A stretch of DNA of 64,000 nucleotides, taken from assembly GCA_963754125.1 (NCBI GenBank), contig CAVWEX010000001.1, forward strand, positions 310,001 to 374,000, read 5' to 3'. The position numbers and the translations under genes were made by a program. Below the pieces are notes generated by a model that ran no database searches, was not told the DNA's origin, and saw only the letters and a program-made list of their open reading frames with translations. The stretch's first letter is position 1. Each line of letters begins with the position of its first letter. The stretch comes from RPQJ01 sp963754125. Its GTDB lineage: Bacteria; Pseudomonadota; Gammaproteobacteria; Steroidobacterales; Steroidobacteraceae. Shown in pieces: positions 1-7,759 of this stretch.

Positions 1-607
1 TCTCGGCGCCTGCCGCCGCGAGCAGGTCGTCCATGAAATGAGGCTTCGACGTGGACTCGCTGCCCGGTCCCTGGTCCTTCTCCGGGAAGATGTGCCGCGG
101 CCGCGTGTACATGCAGCCGTAGTAGTTCGCGACCCGCAGGCCCTTCAATGAATTGCGAAGGCGCTTCTTGAGCCCTTCCTCGCCGATCCCCTGCTTGATC
201 CAGTCGAGCGCGTGGATGGTCTCGACCTGGCCGGCCTGGTAGGTCGCGTGCCCGGCCTTCTTCGACAGGCGGTCCACGACCTCGGCGCTCGCCGGGTCGT
301 GCGCGAGGTCGTACTCGGCCTTCTTTAGGTTGTGGTAGCAGCCGTTGCACGGCGCCATCACGACGTCCATGTTCATCTCGCTGGCCGCCGTCGCCATCAC
401 GCGCGAAGACAGGTACGTCTGCAACTTGGGGTCGATGTTCTTGACTTCCATCGCCCCGCAGCAGTTCCAGTTCTTGACCTCGACCAGCTCGAGGCCGAGT
501 GCCTTGCCGAGCTGCTGCGTCGAGCGGTTGTACGAGTGCGCCGTCCCCTCGAGCGCGCAGCCCGGATAGTAGGCAACCTTCTGGTACTTGCCCTTGACCG
601 TGCTCAT
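1..607 (-). CDS. hdrB2: sHdr subunit HdrB2 (partial, C-terminus beyond left edge)
   Basis: Heterodisulfide-reductase subunit B-like protein of the cytoplasmic sHdr sulfur-oxidation complex. It starts at ATG 607 and overlaps the hdrC2 stop by 4 bases (ATGA). About 202 residues are visible and the frame is still open at base 2. The first cysteine-rich CCG domain is clear: Cys near residue 17 (YYPGCALEG), a CC pair near 49-50 (NWNCCGAME), and a CxxC near residue 88 (APCNGCYHN). In the family this domain binds a non-cubane FeS cluster. In known sHdr clusters the gene for lipoate-binding protein LbpA commonly follows hdrB2, so it may lie just outside the window. Family membership is seen directly; the sHdr role rests on the operon context. 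Confidence 0.93.
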   Translation of the reverse strand, partial: MSTVKGKYQKVAYYPGCALEGTAHSYNRSTQQLGKALGLELVEVKNWNCCGAMEVKNIDPKLQTYLSSRVMATAASEMNMDVVMAPCNGCYHNLKKAEYDLAHDPASAEVVDRLSKKAGHATYQAGQVETIHALDWIKQGIGEEGLKKRLRNSLKGLRVANYYGCMYTRPRHIFPEKDQGPGSESTSKPHFMDDLLAAAGAE

Positions 608-1398
608 GTCCGCACCCCCCGGCCCGCGGCGGCGGGCTCCGCGTCCTGCTTCGCCGCCTCGATCAGGCCGTCGAGCCCGAGCGCGCGCCGACGCTTGTGC
701 TCCTGCTCGTGGACGTATTCCTCGATGGCCGCACGTGCGCCCGACCAGCCGCTGGTCCGGGGCGCGACCAGCGTTGCGAGCCCGAGCTTGGTCAGCATCG
801 TCACCGGCAGGTGGCGCAGCATCCGCTTCACCATCTCGATCAGCCACTCCTGGTTGAGGCTCTGGCCGGTGCGCTTGAAGAAGCGCTGCATGACGCGTCC
901 TTCCTCGATCTTGCCGCGCTCGAACACCTGCTCCGAGAACACCTCGTCGAACACCATCGAAGGCGACTTCTTCACGTGCCCTTTGAGCTCCATCCAGTGC
1001 GACAGCGCCTTCATCACGCCCTCGGGCACGACGTCGCGCGGGCAGGCGTAGGTGCACTTGTTGCAGGACACGCACTGCCAGATGATGTCCTTGTCGCGCA
1101 GCAACTCGGACTCCATGCCCAGACGGATCAGGTAGATCCAGTAGCGCGGGTTGAAGTCCGGGTTGATCGCATTGACCGTGCAGGAGTTCGTGCAGGACCC
1201 GCACTGCCAGCAGCGGTGCACGTGCTCCCCGCCCGGCAGCGCCGCGATTTCCTCCTGCAGGTCCTCGTTGTAGTCGGTGACCGCGCGCGACTGGATGAAC
1301 GTGCTCCAGTGCCCGGAGACGTCCACGCCGTCCACGACCAGATGGTCGTGGGTGTGCAGGTTCTCCGGCCGGATCAGCGACACTTCATGGATGGGCAT
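604..1398 (-). CDS. hdrC2: sHdr subunit HdrC2, double [4Fe-4S] protein
   Basis: A 264-residue HdrC-like electron-transfer subunit. Two complete CxxCxxCxxxC motifs are visible at residues 63-73 (CWQCGSC) and 109-119 (CVSCNKC), each expected to bind a [4Fe-4S] cluster. The C-terminal half is mainly helical and basic. It begins 12 bases downstream of the preceding hypothetical gene, and its stop overlaps the hdrB2 start (ATGA), so the two are probably translationally coupled. In the sHdr complex HdrC2 would carry electrons between HdrA flavin and the HdrB2 cluster. No transmembrane segment or signal peptide is seen, consistent with a cytoplasmic location. Confidence 0.93.
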   Translation of the reverse strand: MPIHEVSLIRPENLHTHDHLVVDGVDVSGHWSTFIQSRAVTDYNEDLQEEIAALPGGEHVHRCWQCGSCTNSCTVNAINPDFNPRYWIYLIRLGMESELLRDKDIIWQCVSCNKCTYACPRDVVPEGVMKALSHWMELKGHVKKSPSMVFDEVFSEQVFERGKIEEGRVMQRFFKRTGQSLNQEWLIEMVKRMLRHLPVTMLTKLGLATLVAPRTSGWSGARAAIEEYVHEQEHKRRRALGLDGLIEAAKQDAEPAAAGRGVRT

Positions 1399-1410
1399 TT
1401 CCTGGCCTCG

Positions 1411-2296
1411 TCATTCGAGGTTCTGGGGGGCGACCCCGGCGAAGGCCTCGCGGGCCTCGCCGTCGATCGCCGCGAATCGCGCGCGACCGTCCGCAGCCCG
1501 GACGCCGTCCAGGCCCAGCAGGCGGCGCGTGTGCTGCATCGGGTCCTCTGGCGCCGAGAAATCGGCGCGCAGGTAGCTGCCGCCCTGCTCGCAGATGTAC
1601 TCGGCGTAGACCTGCGCACAGACCATGTCGACCATCTGCAGCACGTCGCGGAACACGCCGTTCGCGGCGAGGAACTGCGCGATCTCCTCGCGCAGCACCA
1701 TGAACGTCTCGTAGCCGTCGGCCACCGCGAATGGTCGTGTGGTCCACGTCCGGCCCGTACCAGATCTCCCGCAGCACGCCCGTGTTGGCCTCGCGGTCCC
1801 AGACCCAGCGCGTCATGAGCGGAAAGCGTTCCGGGTCGAGGTTGTGAAGAAGCTCGGCCGCCAGGTCGCGCGTCCAGCGGTGGCGGTCGTCGCGGGGGAA
1901 TACCGCGCAGAACCGGTCAATGCGACCGTCGGTCCCCGACGTGTCGCGGGTGGGCTCGAGCAGCTGCTCCAGCGCCGCGCGCAGTGTCGAGTACGCGGGC
2001 TCCTCGAGCCACGGCACGATGCGTCGTCTCACGGTCGGCATGAACGCGCACAGCGGTCGAAAGGCCTCGACGTCGAAGCGGCCGGGGACGGGCGCGTCGG
2101 CAGCGAGTGCCTCGCGGAACACCGCCGACTTGAGCTTCAGTGCATCCATGTAGCGTTCGATTCCGCCGTGGGTATCCGCACCGGCGACCAGCGACTCGAG
2201 CGCTCGCCGCAGCCGCGGACCGCTCAGCTCCAGCTGCGGACGCGACTGCGAGGATGCCGGGGACGGCAGCGGGGCCTTGTGCGCTCGCCCGAACAT
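1411..2296 (-). CDS. Conserved hypothetical protein of the sHdr operon (frameshifted)
   Basis: About 295 residues once one frameshift is bridged. The first frame runs from ATG 2296 to about residue 190 (ends near WYGPDVDHTTIR). The second continues with ADGYETFMVLREEIAQ to the stop at 1411. One surplus base near 1721-1728, in the context CGCGGTGGCC, explains the break, so a sequencing error is more likely than a pseudogene. A hypothetical gene at this place, between hdrA and hdrC2, is a regular part of sHdr operons, but no function is known to me. No metal-binding motif, signal peptide or membrane segment is evident. Confidence 0.8.
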
Positions 2297-2307
2297 GCCA
2301 CTGACGC

Positions 2308-3354
2308 TCAGGCGCTCGCGCGCAGCGGCTGCAGCAGGCCGAGCGCCGCGAGCGCCGCAGATTGCCCCTGCGCGATCGAGTCGTCGATCGTCTCAGGGCC
2401 CGTGGCCGCGCCCGCGACGAACACGCCCGGACGCGAGGTCTCCGCAGTGTTGCCATAGGCGTTGCCCCGGCCGACATACCCGTGGCGTTCCAGCTCGATG
2501 CCGAACGTGGCGGCAATCACGGGGTTCTCCACGTTCGGGTCCATGCCGATGGCGTGCACCACCATGTCGAACGGGATCGTGATCGGACGCTTGACCAGTG
2601 TGTCCTCGCCCTTGACCACTAGCTTCTCGCCGTCCGACGTCACCTCGGCGATGCGCGCCTTGATGTACTTGACCTTGAACTCCTCCTGGCTCTTCCAGTA
2701 GTACTTGGTCTCGTACAGTCCGAAGGTGCGGATGTCCATGTAGTAGATGTAGACGTGGCAGTCCGGCAGTTCCTCGCGGATCTCCATCGCCATGTTGGCG
2801 GAGACCGTGCAGCAGATCTTCGAGCACCACTCGCGACCGATCTGGCGGTCGCGCGAGCCGACGCACAGCAGGATCGCCACGCGCTTCGGCTTGCGGCCGT
2901 CGGAGGGACAACGGACGCCCTTGCCGGAGGAGATCATCTGCTCCACCTGGGTCGTGGTGACCACGTCGGGGAAGGTGCCGAAGCCCCACTCGGGCTTGTT
3001 CACCGAATCGAAGTGCGTGAAGCCCGTCGCAAGGATCGCTGCGCCGACCTCGGTCCTGCGGCCCCCGGAGACCTGCACCGTGAACGCCCCGGGAGTGCCC
3101 GAGAAGGCCTCGACCCGGGCGCCCGTGTGCACTTCGACGAGCGGGTCGTTGACGACGCGATCGACCATGCCGCCGATCGCGTCCCTGGCCCATTCGCCCG
3201 TCGGCACGAGTTTGGCGTAGCCGGAGAGGATGGGCGCGCCACCGAGGCGATCCGCCTTCTCGACCAGCACGCTCGACTGGCCCACGCGCGCGAGCGCGTG
3301 CGCGGCCGCGAGGCCGGCGGGCCCGCCGCCGACGATCAGGATTGGCTTGCTCAT
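2308..3354 (-). CDS. hdrA: sHdr flavoprotein subunit HdrA
   Basis: FAD-binding core subunit of the sHdr complex, 348 residues, starting at ATG 3354, which overlaps the hdrB1 stop (ATGA). The N-terminal dinucleotide-binding motif GGGPAGLAAAHAL is at residues 8-20. A cysteine-rich stretch in the middle (LCVGSRDRQIG, then WCSKICC) is the site of the unusual FeS ligands in HdrA-type proteins. Near the end GVFVAGAATGP is typical of the second FAD contact in this reductase superfamily. It is much shorter than methanogen HdrA, as is normal for the sulfur-oxidation version. The upstream part of the longer open frame (to 4746) is a shadow of hdrB1 and is excluded. Confidence 0.94.
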   Translation of the reverse strand: MSKPILIVGGGPAGLAAAHALARVGQSSVLVEKADRLGGAPILSGYAKLVPTGEWARDAIGGMVDRVVNDPLVEVHTGARVEAFSGTPGAFTVQVSGGRRTEVGAAILATGFTHFDSVNKPEWGFGTFPDVVTTTQVEQMISSGKGVRCPSDGRKPKRVAILLCVGSRDRQIGREWCSKICCTVSANMAMEIREELPDCHVYIYYMDIRTFGLYETKYYWKSQEEFKVKYIKARIAEVTSDGEKLVVKGEDTLVKRPITIPFDMVVHAIGMDPNVENPVIAATFGIELERHGYVGRGNAYGNTAETSRPGVFVAGAATGPETIDDSIAQGQSAALAALGLLQPLRASA

Positions 3355-4715
3355 GGTGTTGCAGTGATCCGCTTGAAGCCCGGCCCCGAGGTGATCATGC
3401 GGCGCGGGTCGTAGAGGGTTTCGATCTTGCCTGCGGCGACCTCCTTGAGGTACGCCTCGAACTCCGCCTTCTTCGCCTGCCAGTCGATGCCGAGCTTCTC
3501 CATCAGCGTCTCGGTCGAGGAGGCGTGCCAGTGTGACTGGACGATCTTGTAGGGGTGCGCGCCGCACACCAGAGCGGCGAACTGGCAGTCGGCGAGCACC
3601 GGCACGTCGACCGGCCGGTCGCCGGCCTTGCTGATCCACTGGTTCTTGTCGAGCGTAGTGATGCAGCCCGTGTCGTGGCCGATCATCACGTCGGTGTGCG
3701 CCTCGTCCTGCACCACCCGCAGCTTGCGGTCGATCGCGAATGAGCGGGTGAACTCGCGCTCGGAGATGATGTGGCGGAACCCGAAGCCGCAGCAGTCGTA
3801 CCAGGTCTTGTAGTCGATGACCTGCGTGCCGAGCGATTGCATGATGCCGGTCGAGACTGCGACCCGATTCCCGTCGAGCACCGTGTCGTCGTAGATCACG
3901 TCCTCCGGCACCATCTTGTAGACGTGGCAGGCCGGGTGGATCGTCGAGCGGATGTGGCTGGCGTCGATGACCTGCCGCTCGGCAATCTTCGCGCGCATGA
4001 CGTGCACCCACTCGGAGTAGTGCACGACTTCCTCGGGGATGAGCAGCTTGCCGTCCACCAGCCGACCGAGCTTGCCGAGGATCTTCTTCACGCTCTCGCG
4101 CAGCTTCGCCGAGCGCAGCAGGTAGCCTCGCACTTCCTTGTAGTTGCCGAAGGAGGTGCCGCAGTGCACCAGCGGGTAGTAATAGCCGTCGGGCAAGCCC
4201 TGGGCTTTCGCGGCGACGTAGGCCTGGTGGAAGTTGCGCAGGAAGACCGCGGCGAGGCTCTCGATGTTGCCGATGCCCGAGCCGTGGTAGTTCCACGCGG
4301 TGCAGGAAGTCTGGTCGGTCTCGTCGAGGTACTCGGTTCCGAGCTGGTTCATCAGCCATAGCAGCGACGCCGGGTAACCCGGGATGTTGCCGCACTGCCC
4401 GCAGGACTTGTGATGCCAGAGCCGCGTGGTCGGGATCTTCTTGTCCCAGCCATACAGCGTCTTGGTCATCACCGGTTGGTGCTCGTCGCTGACGCGATGG
4501 ACGACGATCTCGCCGTCCTTCTCGAGCTGCCACATCAGGTCGCGCACGTCCTCGACGCGGTCTTTCTGCGTGAGCATCGAGCGCTTGTTGATGACCTGCT
4601 CGACCCAGACGGTCGCAACGCGCGCGTCGTCGCTGTTGAGCTTCGCGTCGCGCCATTCCGGGCCGTGGCCCGTGAAGCGCTCGCCGGGGGCGGGGGTCTT
4701 GGTGTCCGTCGTCAT
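3351..4715 (-). CDS. hdrB1: sHdr subunit HdrB1
   Basis: A 454-residue HdrB-like subunit with two cysteine-rich halves. The first has SCGQCGNIPGYP and TSCTAWNYHG followed by HCGTSFGNY. The second has HPACHVYK, YDCCGFGF, HDTGCITT and a further Cys pair around ADCQFAALVCG. These are divergent CCG-type motifs, as expected for sHdrB1. It starts at ATG 4715, three bases after the hdrC1 stop, and ends in a 4-base overlap with hdrA, so it sits in the middle of a tightly coupled operon. It would form the catalytic or electron-accepting site with HdrC1. Family assignment is strong; the exact reaction of the complex on protein-bound sulfane sulfur is inferred from studied homologues. Confidence 0.93.
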   Translation of the reverse strand: MTTDTKTPAPGERFTGHGPEWRDAKLNSDDARVATVWVEQVINKRSMLTQKDRVEDVRDLMWQLEKDGEIVVHRVSDEHQPVMTKTLYGWDKKIPTTRLWHHKSCGQCGNIPGYPASLLWLMNQLGTEYLDETDQTSCTAWNYHGSGIGNIESLAAVFLRNFHQAYVAAKAQGLPDGYYYPLVHCGTSFGNYKEVRGYLLRSAKLRESVKKILGKLGRLVDGKLLIPEEVVHYSEWVHVMRAKIAERQVIDASHIRSTIHPACHVYKMVPEDVIYDDTVLDGNRVAVSTGIMQSLGTQVIDYKTWYDCCGFGFRHIISEREFTRSFAIDRKLRVVQDEAHTDVMIGHDTGCITTLDKNQWISKAGDRPVDVPVLADCQFAALVCGAHPYKIVQSHWHASSTETLMEKLGIDWQAKKAEFEAYLKEVAAGKIETLYDPRRMITSGPGFKRITATP

Positions 4716-4718
4716 GGT

Positions 4719-5462
4719 TCAGTCCTCCTCCTGTTCCTCGAGCCACTCTTGGAGCTCGTCGCGCTTCTCGTCCATGATGTCGCTGATGACGTCATGGAGG
4801 TTCTTGTCGATGGTCTTGAGGCTGGCGAGCACGCCGGTCTCTTCCCAGATGGTGTAGAGCTCGACCGACGTCTTCAGGTTCACTTCCCACGCCGTCTTGG
4901 TGGTGTGCAGCGTCGGCATCGGAATCGCCTTGCGCAGCACCTGCAGCGGCGCGTCCACCTTCGAGATGTTCGGACCCCAGTCGGGGAATCCGTCCTTGTT
5001 GATCATGTCGGGCGACAGCTGGTTGCCGGTCGAGATCAGCTTGAGCATCACGCGGCTGAACGGCCGCAGCACGTTCTTCGCGGATTCCATGCCGTGCTTG
5101 ATCGCGACCTCGCGCATCACCATCACCAGCCCGCCTGGCGAGTTGCCGAACGGGCACCGCGCCGCGCAGGTGTAGCACTGGGCGCAGGCCCAGATCTTCT
5201 CCTGCATCGCGTCGTAGATTCCCTCGAGGTTCTCCGTCCACAGGAGTTGCACGATCTCGCGCGGGCTGTAGTCGTAGTAGTGCGCCGATGGGCAGGTGGC
5301 CGTGCAGATACCGCAGTTGAGGCAGCCGTTCAGCTCGTGGTCGAAGCGCAGGTCGCCCTGGATGTCGGAGAAGATCTCCTCGAGCTTCGCGCGATCGACG
5401 GGCGACGCATCCGAGACCGGATCACCGATGTACTGCTGCACGCGTGTGCCTGCGTGTTCCAT
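4719..5462 (-). CDS. hdrC1: sHdr subunit HdrC1, double [4Fe-4S] protein
   Basis: A 247-residue protein with two CxxCxxCxxxC(P) motifs at residues 47-57 (CLNCGICTATC) and 93-103 (CAQCYTCAARC), each expected to ligate a [4Fe-4S] cluster. The C-terminus is strongly acidic (many Glu/Asp in the last 15 residues). It follows the dsrE3-like gene by 34 bases and precedes hdrB1 by 3 bases. Gene order C1-B1-A-hypothetical-C2-B2 is the hallmark of the sulfur-oxidising heterodisulfide-reductase-like system and separates it from methanogen or sulfate-reducer hdr operons. No export signal is present. Confidence 0.94.
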   Translation of the reverse strand: MEHAGTRVQQYIGDPVSDASPVDRAKLEEIFSDIQGDLRFDHELNGCLNCGICTATCPSAHYYDYSPREIVQLLWTENLEGIYDAMQEKIWACAQCYTCAARCPFGNSPGGLVMVMREVAIKHGMESAKNVLRPFSRVMLKLISTGNQLSPDMINKDGFPDWGPNISKVDAPLQVLRKAIPMPTLHTTKTAWEVNLKTSVELYTIWEETGVLASLKTIDKNLHDVISDIMDEKRDELQEWLEEQEED

Positions 5463-5496
5463 TCCTTTCCCCCGGGGCCGCGCAGCGGCCTTACGA

Positions 5497-5883
5497 TCAG
5501 TAAGTCAGGACCTTGGCGTCGGTCTCCATCACTTCCTCGATCAGGTGCGCGCCGCCGACGATGCCCGAGCACTCCGGGATCAGGTCGTCCTTGCTCATGT
5601 CGAACAGGTCGAGGTTGGGCGAGCAGCAGTAGAACTTCACGCCCGCCTCGTGCGCGTCCTTGATGAAGTCGTAGACGGTTTTCGGCGAGCCCTCCTTGAC
5701 GACCAGGCCCTCCGCCACGCCCTTCTTCATCAGGCGCCCTGAGGTTGCGGTGCAGATCACATCCACCTCGTACTCCATTGCGGCCGCGACGGTCGCCTGG
5801 AAAATCGGCGCGCCGAGTTCCTCGCCGTTGCGCGGATCAGTGTTCGCCATGACGATGATCAGCTTGCCGGACATGTCCTTCAC
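5497..5883 (-). CDS. DsrE-family sulfur carrier (DsrE3-like)
   Basis: A small cytoplasmic DsrE/DsrF/TusD-fold protein, 125 residues if started at ATG 5874 or 128 from GTG 5883. GTG is better spaced from a GGAACG purine tract, while ATG has AAGGA almost touching it, so the start is uncertain. A conserved Cys pair lies at residues 83-84 (KFYCCSPNLD), with further Cys at 41 and 102. Such cysteines carry persulfide in the family. It is the first gene of the sHdr operon, and DsrE3-type proteins linked to hdr genes are known to pass sulfur between rhodanese/TusA and the sHdr complex. The palindromic site at 5931-5946 lies 47 bases upstream. Confidence 0.88.
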   Translation of the reverse strand: MKDMSGKLIIVMANTDPRNGEELGAPIFQATVAAAMEYEVDVICTATSGRLMKKGVAEGLVVKEGSPKTVYDFIKDAHEAGVKFYCCSPNLDLFDMSKDDLIPECSGIVGGAHLIEEVMETDAKVLTY

Positions 5884-5930
5884 CCCGTTCCGCGATGACG
5901 CGCTGCAGCATGACCAGGTGCCGCCAATGT

Positions 5931-5946
5931 ATTAGTGCACCCTAAT
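5931..5946. promoter_or_regulatory. Operator-like palindrome ATTAG-N6-CTAAT upstream of sHdr operon
   Basis: Perfect inverted repeat ATTAG-tgcacc-CTAAT in otherwise GC-rich DNA, 47 bases upstream of the first sHdr gene and downstream of the GATase-like gene. The same palindrome with the same 6-base spacer recurs upstream of sorAB and the psr operon, and with one mismatch between the lipoate and dsrE2 operons. Read towards the gene, the distal arm is followed by AC (CTAATAC), as at the sorA site. It is probably the operator of a shared sulfur-responsive regulator; the regulator itself is not identified. Confidence 0.75.
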
Positions 5947-5986
5947 GTAATCGGCCGCGCATGACAATACGTGCCCGCGAGTCCGG

Positions 5987-6679
5987 TCACTGCATCAGCC
6001 GCAGCACGCGGACGACGCCCGTCATGATGGGAACCAGCGCGTCCTCGAGCGCCGGACGTACGGCGCGCATCCGCTCGAGCGCCGGCCCCGGATCGGCGGG
6101 CCCTTCCTCGAACTCCATGATCAGGTCCTCGACGATCGCGGGCTTGGTGCCTGGGTGGCCGGTGAAGCCGAGCGCGCGATCGCCGACCTGGAACAGCGCC
6201 GGCCGCCCGCGCCAGTCGCGGGCGAGGACGTCCGCCGTGGGCGGCAGTACGGGGCGGTCCCGGCCGTAAAGCACGAGCGGATACCGCTCCGGCAGAAAGC
6301 CGGCCAGCGCATCGGCTCGCGTGCGGACCGCCTCGCCGACCTCGAACTCGAGCGCCGACGGCGTCGATCCGCCGCCCGCGGCGATCGCGAGAATCTGCGC
6401 GCCGAGGCCGATGCCGATCAGCGGCAAACCGCTCTCGAGCGCGTGGCGCGCGAGTTCGACCTCGCGCTCGAGCGTGGGCACGTCGCGACCGCCCGCACTG
6501 CCCCACGGCCCGCCGCCGAGGAGCACCAGGCCGTCCGCGAGCGCCTCGCTTGCCGGCATCCGGCCACCGGCCGTGAACGGCCGCGCGTAGCGGAAGCGGA
6601 TGTGACGGCCCTCGAGGTGATCCTCGATCAGCCCGAGGTACTCCGCCGAGGTGTGCTGGACGACGGCGAGCGTCTTCAC
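5987..6679 (-). CDS. Class I glutamine-amidotransferase-like protein lacking the catalytic Cys
   Basis: A 230-residue class I GATase fold. The nucleophile elbow, normally G-I-C-L-G-x-Q, reads GIGLGAQ at residues 89-95, so the catalytic cysteine is replaced by Gly91. The usual HPE motif is also changed (GHPGTKP). Canonical glutaminase activity is therefore unlikely. The GTG start at 6679 overlaps the ligase stop (GTGA), placing it last in the lipoate-assembly operon. GATase-like genes have been noticed near lipS/lpl genes in other genomes; their role is unknown to me. It could be a binding or scaffolding partner, or act on another substrate. Fold assignment is firm; function is open. Confidence 0.85.
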   Translation of the reverse strand: MKTLAVVQHTSAEYLGLIEDHLEGRHIRFRYARPFTAGGRMPASEALADGLVLLGGGPWGSAGGRDVPTLEREVELARHALESGLPLIGIGLGAQILAIAAGGGSTPSALEFEVGEAVRTRADALAGFLPERYPLVLYGRDRPVLPPTADVLARDWRGRPALFQVGDRALGFTGHPGTKPAIVEDLIMEFEEGPADPGPALERMRAVRPALEDALVPIMTGVVRVLRLMQ

Positions 6680-7755
6680 GCCCCGCTTCCCGCGGCGGCG
6701 ACGGCCCGCTCGATCGACGTGCGGAAATCGGCCGGCGTGACGGTGAGTGCCTCGACCGTGTGTTCAGCGAAGAAGCGGTCGATGATCGGGCCGACGTCCG
6801 CGACGTAGGCGCCGCGCAATGCGGCCTCCAGGTCGAGCACGATGCGTGGCGGCGCGACAAAGAAGTCGCCCGTGATCAGCAATTGCCCCACGCGCAGGCG
6901 CGCCGGACCCTCGAGCCGGAGGTAACTCGTGATGCTGCCGCCCGGACACGCGTGCTGGCCCGCGGCGAAGTCCCCGTCGCGGGCCGGATCGTCGATCTCG
7001 GCCACGAACGCATCGGTGCCGATCTCTTCGGCGTGGCGGCGCCAGGCCAGCGACTCCTCCTCCGCGCCCAGGTCCTCGTCGCTCCATTCGACGTCGAAGC
7101 GCTCGGCGAACGCCTCGAGCAGCGCCCGCTGGATGGCGGGCAGGCCCGGCGTCCTCGGGCCGAGGAGTTCCCGCAGCGTGACGACACGCTGGGCTGCCGA
7201 GTCGAGCTGGCGCTTCTCGAGCTTGGCGCGGGGCACCCGCAGGGCCGCCACCATGGCGGCCGGATCCATGTCCACCAGCACCGTGCCCTGGTAAATCAGG
7301 GTCTCGCCGTCGAAGAACCCGCCGGTGCCACTGACCTTCCGTCCGTCCACCTCGATGTCGTTGCGCGGACGGTAGCGCGCATCGACGCCGAGGCGCCGCA
7401 GGCCTGCCGCGACCGCAAGGCAGACGTCGCGCGCGATCTCCGGCAGCGAGACTGCGCCGAGCGCGCTGCGCCGGAAGATGAGGCCCCAGCCGAGCTGGCC
7501 TTCGTCGAGATAGATCGCCCCGCCGCCCGTGATGCGCCGCACGATCCCGATGCCCTGCGCCCGGCAGTGAGGCACGTCCACTTCCTGGCTCAGGGCCTGG
7601 TGACGGCCGATGAGCGCCGTGGGCGGAAAGCGCATGAAACGGAACGTGTCGGGAATCCCGCCAGCCTGGTGCAACTCGATCATCGCCTGGTCCACGGCGA
7701 TGTTGAAACGACCCTCGCGGACTCCCGTGTCGACGACGCGGAATCGACCCGCCAC
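6676..7755 (-). CDS. Lipoate-protein ligase, sLpl(AB)-type
   Basis: A ligase of about 359 residues that attaches lipoate or octanoate to a lipoyl-domain lysine. The LplA core motif RRITGGGA is at residues 73-80 and the adenylate-binding lysine motif DGRKVSGTGGF at 137-147. A C-terminal accessory domain follows (about 190-359), so catalytic and LplB-like parts are fused as in sLpl(AB). The start is taken at GTG 7755, just after the TGA of the preceding radical SAM gene, with GAGG close upstream; the longer open frame back to 8034 overlaps that gene and is rejected. Context with two LipS-type enzymes and the sHdr operon indicates modification of the sHdr lipoate-binding protein. Confidence 0.9.
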   Translation of the reverse strand: MAGRFRVVDTGVREGRFNIAVDQAMIELHQAGGIPDTFRFMRFPPTALIGRHQALSQEVDVPHCRAQGIGIVRRITGGGAIYLDEGQLGWGLIFRRSALGAVSLPEIARDVCLAVAAGLRRLGVDARYRPRNDIEVDGRKVSGTGGFFDGETLIYQGTVLVDMDPAAMVAALRVPRAKLEKRQLDSAAQRVVTLRELLGPRTPGLPAIQRALLEAFAERFDVEWSDEDLGAEEESLAWRRHAEEIGTDAFVAEIDDPARDGDFAAGQHACPGGSITSYLRLEGPARLRVGQLLITGDFFVAPPRIVLDLEAALRGAYVADVGPIIDRFFAEHTVEALTVTPADFRTSIERAVAAAGSGA

Positions 7756-7759
7756 CGCC

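Noticed and set aside
2308..4746. An 812-codon open frame joining hdrA to upstream sequence
   Set aside because: The upstream part is a shadow of hdrB1, which is clearly coding in its own frame; hdrA has a good ATG at 3354 overlapping the hdrB1 stop.
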